Program-made: the position numbers and the translations under genes
In this document: in pieces, positions 59,386-64,000 of the stretch
Numbering within the stretch: the stretch's first letter is position 1
How the letters are laid out: every line of letters starts with the position of its first letter
DNA from: Wuchereria bancrofti
Taxonomy: Eukaryota; Nematoda; Chromadorea; Rhabditida; Onchocercidae
Length of the DNA: 64,000 nucleotides
NCBI GenBank assembly: GCA_005281725.1
Contig: SSBO01000012.1
Location: 20,662,779 to 20,726,778 of the forward strand
Direction of reading: 5' to 3'
Notes under the pieces: generated by a model
Databases searched by the model: none
The model's input: only the letters and a program-made list of their open reading frames with translations
What the model was told of the DNA's origin: nothing

Positions 59386-62300
59386 ATGTCTCTTTCTGCT
59401 GCTTCAACTTCAAATGCGAACAATAGCAGTAATGAGCCAGTAACAACTAGCGGCAGCACCCTTGGAGCTTCAGAAAACCCATCTGTATCCGATGAGAAAG
59501 CGTCAGTGGACACGGAAAACATTCAAATTGAGGGATCGCAAAATGGAGAAGATGCCTCTTCGGAACAGCATGTTGATGATGGAGATAATGACGACAGTGC
59601 TACCGATGTTGGTACAGCTGTGCCATCAATAAATGGCTGGGAGTCGCCACGGCAGGTTCATCATTTAACTTAATGTGCATGTCTTGCACATACGCAATTT
59701 AATTAAGTGCAGATACGGTTGATTAGTTCTGCATGCATCATTTGAATCATGTTAGTTCTATTTAATTGGTAAGCATTCCCAAAATGTTCTAGGAAGCAAT
59801 TAATGGAGTAGTACAACCACGTGTGATACCACCGCCAGGTAAGCCTACACGGCATACGAATCAACTTGAATTCATGTTGAAGGAAGTTTTAAAACCAGCG
59901 ATGCGCCATAAACACGCCTGGCCATTTATGAAACCTGTAGATGCTGTACGTCTGGGATTACCGGTACGTTATTCTTTTCATTGTAAGTAAATTTTTGAGC
60001 TAATTTAACTATATTTTTGTTTGCTTATGGTTTCTTTTCAAACTATGAGTTGAGTGGATCCAAATCTTTTACATGTTAAGGACTAAGGATAACTTTGGAT
60101 TTTTTAAGGATTATCACAAGGTGATCAAGCGTCCAATGGATATGAACACTATCGAAAAGCGCTTGCGCAATTGTTACTACTACTCGGCAAAAGATTGCAT
60201 GCAAGTAAGTAGGCCGTTGTTTTTTGAGCTGGAAACGGTGCGTACGGATGCATACTGTTCGGTCTGCTAAAATAATGTTTCTATGGTTTTCTCTCTGTTT
60301 TTTCTGTTCCACTTATTAGAAAAATGGGCGGGTGATTATATCGTAAAATTGGTTACAAAAATGGAATGGGTTGTTGTGTGCACACAACTATTTGTTTCCC
60401 TTCTTATCGATTTAAACCAAGAAATATTTCCCGCTCTACAAAAGTACATAAGAAAACATGAATTTTGAAAGATATTCTGTCTCAGTTTTACATTTTCTAA
60501 AGGCAAATTGTCGTAGTCCTTGCAGTTTAATCAGTTTTTTCTACTTGATGGGTTGAATTTCTACCATCATCTTTTTTATGATTGCTTTGATTTTAACCAT
60601 TACAAGCGGGAAGTATTTCTGTATCACTTTTTTTGTTTCAAGTTTCCTTTGATTAGTGCCCCTTTGATTTTGATGGGCGCTGTTTAAAAGTCATTTGCAA
60701 AGAGAACATCGCAACGCGAGCATATTTCATAAGTGATTCGATTGAAAACGAAAGAATAAAACGAGGATTATGTGGCATTAATTTCATTTGAATCAATCAC
60801 GTTTTGGGCTGCTTCATTTCCGTTCACTCCTAAATTTTTGGTGTTTTTAAAAGTGAGCTGTGTTTTGTGTTTGTTCTTTTTTTCCTTGTTTTATTTTTTT
60901 AAGTTGGAGAAAAGAAAATTGGGTTATTGTTATGAAACATGAATACTTGAAAAAATCCAGTTTTTTCTTTTGTAGACTGTTTTATATTACAAGCAATGTT
61001 TTTTTGATATAAGAAGGAAAATATGGTTGCAAATTCCCTACTAGGTACAGGAGCAAAGTTTTTCGTTTAAAAAAATTGTATCACTTCCTTAGTTGTTAAA
61101 GTTTTACCAGGTAGGGGGATGGGAGCTTTGTTGTCTTACATTTGATTAATATTTTTAACTGCATTTCTTATATTTCGTCTTTGTTATTTTTGGAGCACTA
61201 AACATGCTGTTGTGTTAATGTTACACTTTTTCCTACGAGCTGTAGTAGCTCTGGCTTGCTACACGGGTTAAACATATGCTATGGCATATCTTTGAAAATG
61301 TAGTTTATATTTTACTGGGAATCAAAATTGTATAATTCTGGAAAAGAAAGGGACTACGAATGCATATGAACTTTCACGGAAGGAACCGCTTCCACTGGAA
61401 TATGTGCAGCTAATCGTATAATGACACATTTTGAATTTTTTAATAGCTCGGATGTTGGGAGCTTGAGTGAATGGGCAGTGGTATATACTTTTTCGAGTTA
61501 AAAGTAGTGTCGAGCTGTGTAACTCTCTGTAAGTTAATAAAGCAGGGTTGCGTTTTTTTTCTTTTTTTCATTTTATTTTTTTATTATTTTCACTTTTTGT
61601 TTTTGACTGAATCTGATTTGAAAGTTACCATTCGTGAGTAAGAAAAACCACTACTCGTTATCATTGTATCAGTTAGAATCATGGAAGTTTACAAACAGTT
61701 ATAGAATGATTGTATTTTGCATGCAATCACGGTAATATCGAAGGCACTTCGGCCTCTGTAGTTTTAGTAATTGCACTAAATATATGCTACCAACTGCCTA
61801 ACATGCATGGTTATTTTGTTTGTTTGTTTTGCAAGTTGGGTACCCTAGGTATGAAAAATCACCAACATCTGCGATAAGACATTTAGTTTCTTCATAAAAC
61901 ATTATTTTGGTATAATTTTTATTATGCTGTTAGGTTTGCACCCTTACTGGACTTACGAAGGGGATATGGAGTAAGGAGTGGAAGCAGAGAGGTCTAGGCC
62001 ACTTTCATCACAGATTTGCGATTCTGGAATTTTTTGTATTATCCTTGCAATATATGACTTTCTGCTGAATGTGGAAGACAAAGTCTAGGTATTTCTCTGG
62101 TAGCAAATGTAAATTGAAAAATGCATTCTATTCCGATGTTTGTTATATTCAGTTCTCAGAATTGTTCCGACGGCAAATAGATCTAGATTATTATAATAGT
62201 AATTCGGTGAGAGTTGACCAAACATTGGGTAGAAGAGAGACGGCACTAAAAACAGAAATTCGGGGTTGCCAACATTGCTTTCGACTTTCATATATTTGTA

Positions 62301-63837
62301 CTTGTAAGAAATTATCGAATATATGAGCCAAAAATTAACAGTGAGGTTTGAGCGCGGAGCGGAACATTTTTGGCCTTTCAAATTTCAATCCTGACTAGAT
62401 TTCCCATTTTTTGTGCTACGTATTGGTGGATTCTTTCATGGGTTCGTTTTTTGTAAATGCTTGGAGGCGACAATCCTAGAAGGTATTTTAAGTGTACAAA
62501 TACTTGGGTGTTTTCCGAATCACAAATTATTGAGAAAAAAAACCATGTATGTCTTTAGGAATACATGCAGTCTATTTTGTATAGTTTGTTGTGTTTGCTT
62601 GGGAGTGGATGGCAATTGTTGCAGCTTAAAATACTTTTTATGCAAAAACTGTTGCCACTTTAAAGCTTGAAATAGCTAGCAGCTAAGCGCGGTTCTCTTT
62701 GTTCAGGACGTTATGACAATGTTCAACAATTGCTACACGTACAACCCTCCTGAGTACGGGGTTTATATGATGGCGAAGAACCTGGAACAGTACATTCTCA
62801 GCAAACTCGCAGCGATGCCCCCGGAAGTAAGGCTTTTTAAATTATTCAGTACATCTGTTTTGCCAGCTTTCAGGATTTTGAGTCCATTTTTTCCAACTGC
62901 TACAAATTCAACCAAAATGAGGACGATGTATCACTTATGTGCAAGAATGTCGAAAATTTGTACAGGGAAAAAATGAAACTACTGCCGCCTCAGGTATTTT
63001 TGAAACTTTCACACTGTGCGATACGTGCAGTATTCCACAGGTTTGTGAATGTTTTTTGTTTTCTTTTCTTTTTTTGGTGTTTTGTCTTTATTTGTATTGC
63101 CTTAATATCTATGAGCTCTTTATTTTAGGAAGTGGAAATACCGCGTCCAACAGCTAAGCGAGCTGCTGGCAAATCGAAGAAATCAACTGGTCGTATTGCA
63201 ATCGTTAAAGGAGGTGATTGTTTTCGTGCAGTTTTATGATTTGGTAATTTCAAATTATATTTTTGTTGTAGTTAATGGTTTGTAAATTTCAATTCCAGGA
63301 AGCCGCGAATCGTCTGTATCTGTACAGCGTGGAGCTGCCGACAGTTCATCTATTTTGGATGCTGCAGCAAATGGAGCTGTTCATGCTACTGCATCTGCTG
63401 TAGACGATGTTCATCCAACATCATCACAAGCGCCTGTTCAGCCTGTTCTTCCTTCAAAGGTTTTTTGCTTTCTTTGAAAATTTTCTTATCCTTCGTTTCG
63501 TAAAATTTTTGTTTTGATCTGAACGATGTCATCTGCAATTTCTCTTGACAATTTTTTGCAACTAGTAAGGGTATTTTAATGTTTATTTAGTAAAGATATT
63601 TTGACGTATATTAACTAATTTTAGGTTCAGAAAGGTGTCAAACGGAAAGCAGATACAACAACGTCATTTGGTGATGATGTCGTAAGTGCAAAAATTGCAA
63701 CTCGTCGAGAATCTGGCCGACCACCCAAAAAGCCAAATTACTTCATTGATTATAATCAGTTGAAGCCACGTTTTAAAGGAAAACAAACTGAACAGATGAA
63801 ATTTTGCCAGCGACTCGTCAACGAATTGTTTACGAAG
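59386..63837 (+). CDS. bet-1: BET family double-bromodomain protein, 5' part
   Basis: Exons seen: 59386-59655, 59793-59963, 60109-60204, then either 62707-62826 or 62874-62993, 63129-63213, 63299-63459, 63625-63837; 372 residues before the right edge. BET proteins (BRD2/3/4, nematode BET-1/2) bind acetylated histone tails and recruit transcription elongation factors. Seen: acidic Ser-rich N-terminus, bromodomain 1 beginning [50 protein letters not shown], then the duplicated exon carrying the NCY..N acetyl-lysine pocket; a basic linker [11 protein letters not shown]; the BET motif [11 protein letters not shown]; and [14 protein letters not shown], the opening helix of bromodomain 2. The rest of bromodomain 2 and the ET domain lie outside. 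Orthology to bet-1 versus bet-2 is not resolved. Confidence 0.95.
60205..62706 (+). other. BET intron 3, 2.5 kb
   Basis: Large intron that splits bromodomain 1 just after DCMQ. I looked for further copies of the NCY-type exon and saw none. Open frames at 60,283-60,468, 62,069-62,326 and 62,413-62,670 show no family similarity. It could hold an internal promoter or splicing enhancers for the exon pair that follows. Confidence 0.5.
62707..62826 (+). other. BET alternative exon A, bromodomain 1 C-terminal half
   Basis: 120 nt, phase 0 at both ends, TGTTCAG acceptor and GTAAGG donor. It encodes 40 residues beginning [18 protein letters not shown]. The pocket Asn is present. The NPP motif and MA..L spacing resemble the second bromodomain of BET proteins. 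Confidence 0.9.
62874..62993 (+). other. BET alternative exon B, bromodomain 1 C-terminal half
   Basis: 120 nt, phase 0 at both ends, CTTTCAG acceptor and GTATTT donor. It encodes 40 residues beginning [18 protein letters not shown]. The pocket Asn is present. The DF start and the DDV stretch resemble the first bromodomain of BET proteins. Only 47 nt separates it from exon A. Confidence 0.88.
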
Positions 63838-64000
63838 GTAAGCACTAGTAAGCTGTGTTGTTGGAGACGCAAAGATATTTTCAAAGAGTTTTGTCTGCAG
63901 CTGTTGGAAAGCAGGGCGGAATATATTGCACAGCATTGATTCTGAGAATTCGAATTAAAGAAATAAGATATTTATAAATAATGCTGAGCGAATTCTAGTG
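63838..64000 (+). other. Partial BET intron at right edge
   Basis: Begins with GTAAGC after the exon ending in LFTK. The expected next exon (continuing bromodomain 2 with an AWPF-type motif) is not seen before the edge. Confidence 0.6.

Overview
The window looks like nuclear DNA of a parasitic nematode, most likely a filarial or other spirurid worm. The evidence is: very AT-rich non-coding DNA; compact genes with many small exons; short TTTCAG-type 3' splice sites; bare splice acceptors 2-40 nt upstream of start codons, as expected for spliced-leader trans-splicing; and proteins that read clearly as metazoan orthologues. I see no bacterial genes, tRNA, rRNA, CRISPR array or intact transposon. 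All homology statements come from family knowledge recalled from memory, not from a database search. Exon models were assembled by hand from splice sites, reading phase and protein similarity.

Layout. 1-2,283: upstream DNA with microsatellites. 2,317-19,391 (+): an odd-skipped (OSR-type) three-zinc-finger factor, with a short first coding exon separated from the rest by an intron of about 14.2 kb. 19,392-21,363: spacer with a 33-bp minisatellite. 21,364-27,261 (+): RECQL1-type DNA helicase. 28,086-30,092 (+): a DDAH-like protein whose catalytic residues appear lost. 31,561-32,633 (-): the Flower vesicle membrane protein. 33,280-34,060 (-): a weak candidate for a small membrane-protein gene. 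34,328-42,980 (-): Mediator subunit MED14 in 23 exons. 45,355-53,103 (+): Integrator subunit INTS6 in 17 exons. 54,357-57,208 (-): RUVBL2/reptin AAA+ ATPase in 8 exons. 59,386 to beyond the right edge (+): a BET double-bromodomain protein, running off the window at the start of its second bromodomain.

How the genes relate. The right half is rich in RNA polymerase II and chromatin factors: MED14, INTS6, RUVBL2 and BET. They are arranged as two divergent pairs (MED14/INTS6 and RUVBL2/BET), each with a shared upstream region of about 2.2-2.4 kb. INTS6 and RUVBL2 are tail to tail, as are DDAH and Flower. The left half holds a developmental transcription factor with a large, probably regulatory, intron.

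The most interesting signal is in the BET gene. Two adjacent 120-nt exons, 62,707-62,826 and 62,874-62,993, are separated by only 47 nt. Both are phase 0/0. Each encodes a complete alternative version of the same 40 residues (C-terminal half of bromodomain 1, including the acetyl-lysine-binding Asn). The upstream copy resembles a BET second bromodomain (NPP motif) and the downstream copy a first bromodomain (DD motif). This predicts alternative or mutually exclusive splicing that would swap the acetyl-lysine-reading half of the domain. Other notable points are a GC-AG intron in MED14 forced by reading phase, an Ala-to-Val change in the RECQL1 motif VI arginine-finger sequence, the degenerate DDAH active site, and several local segmental duplications inside introns.
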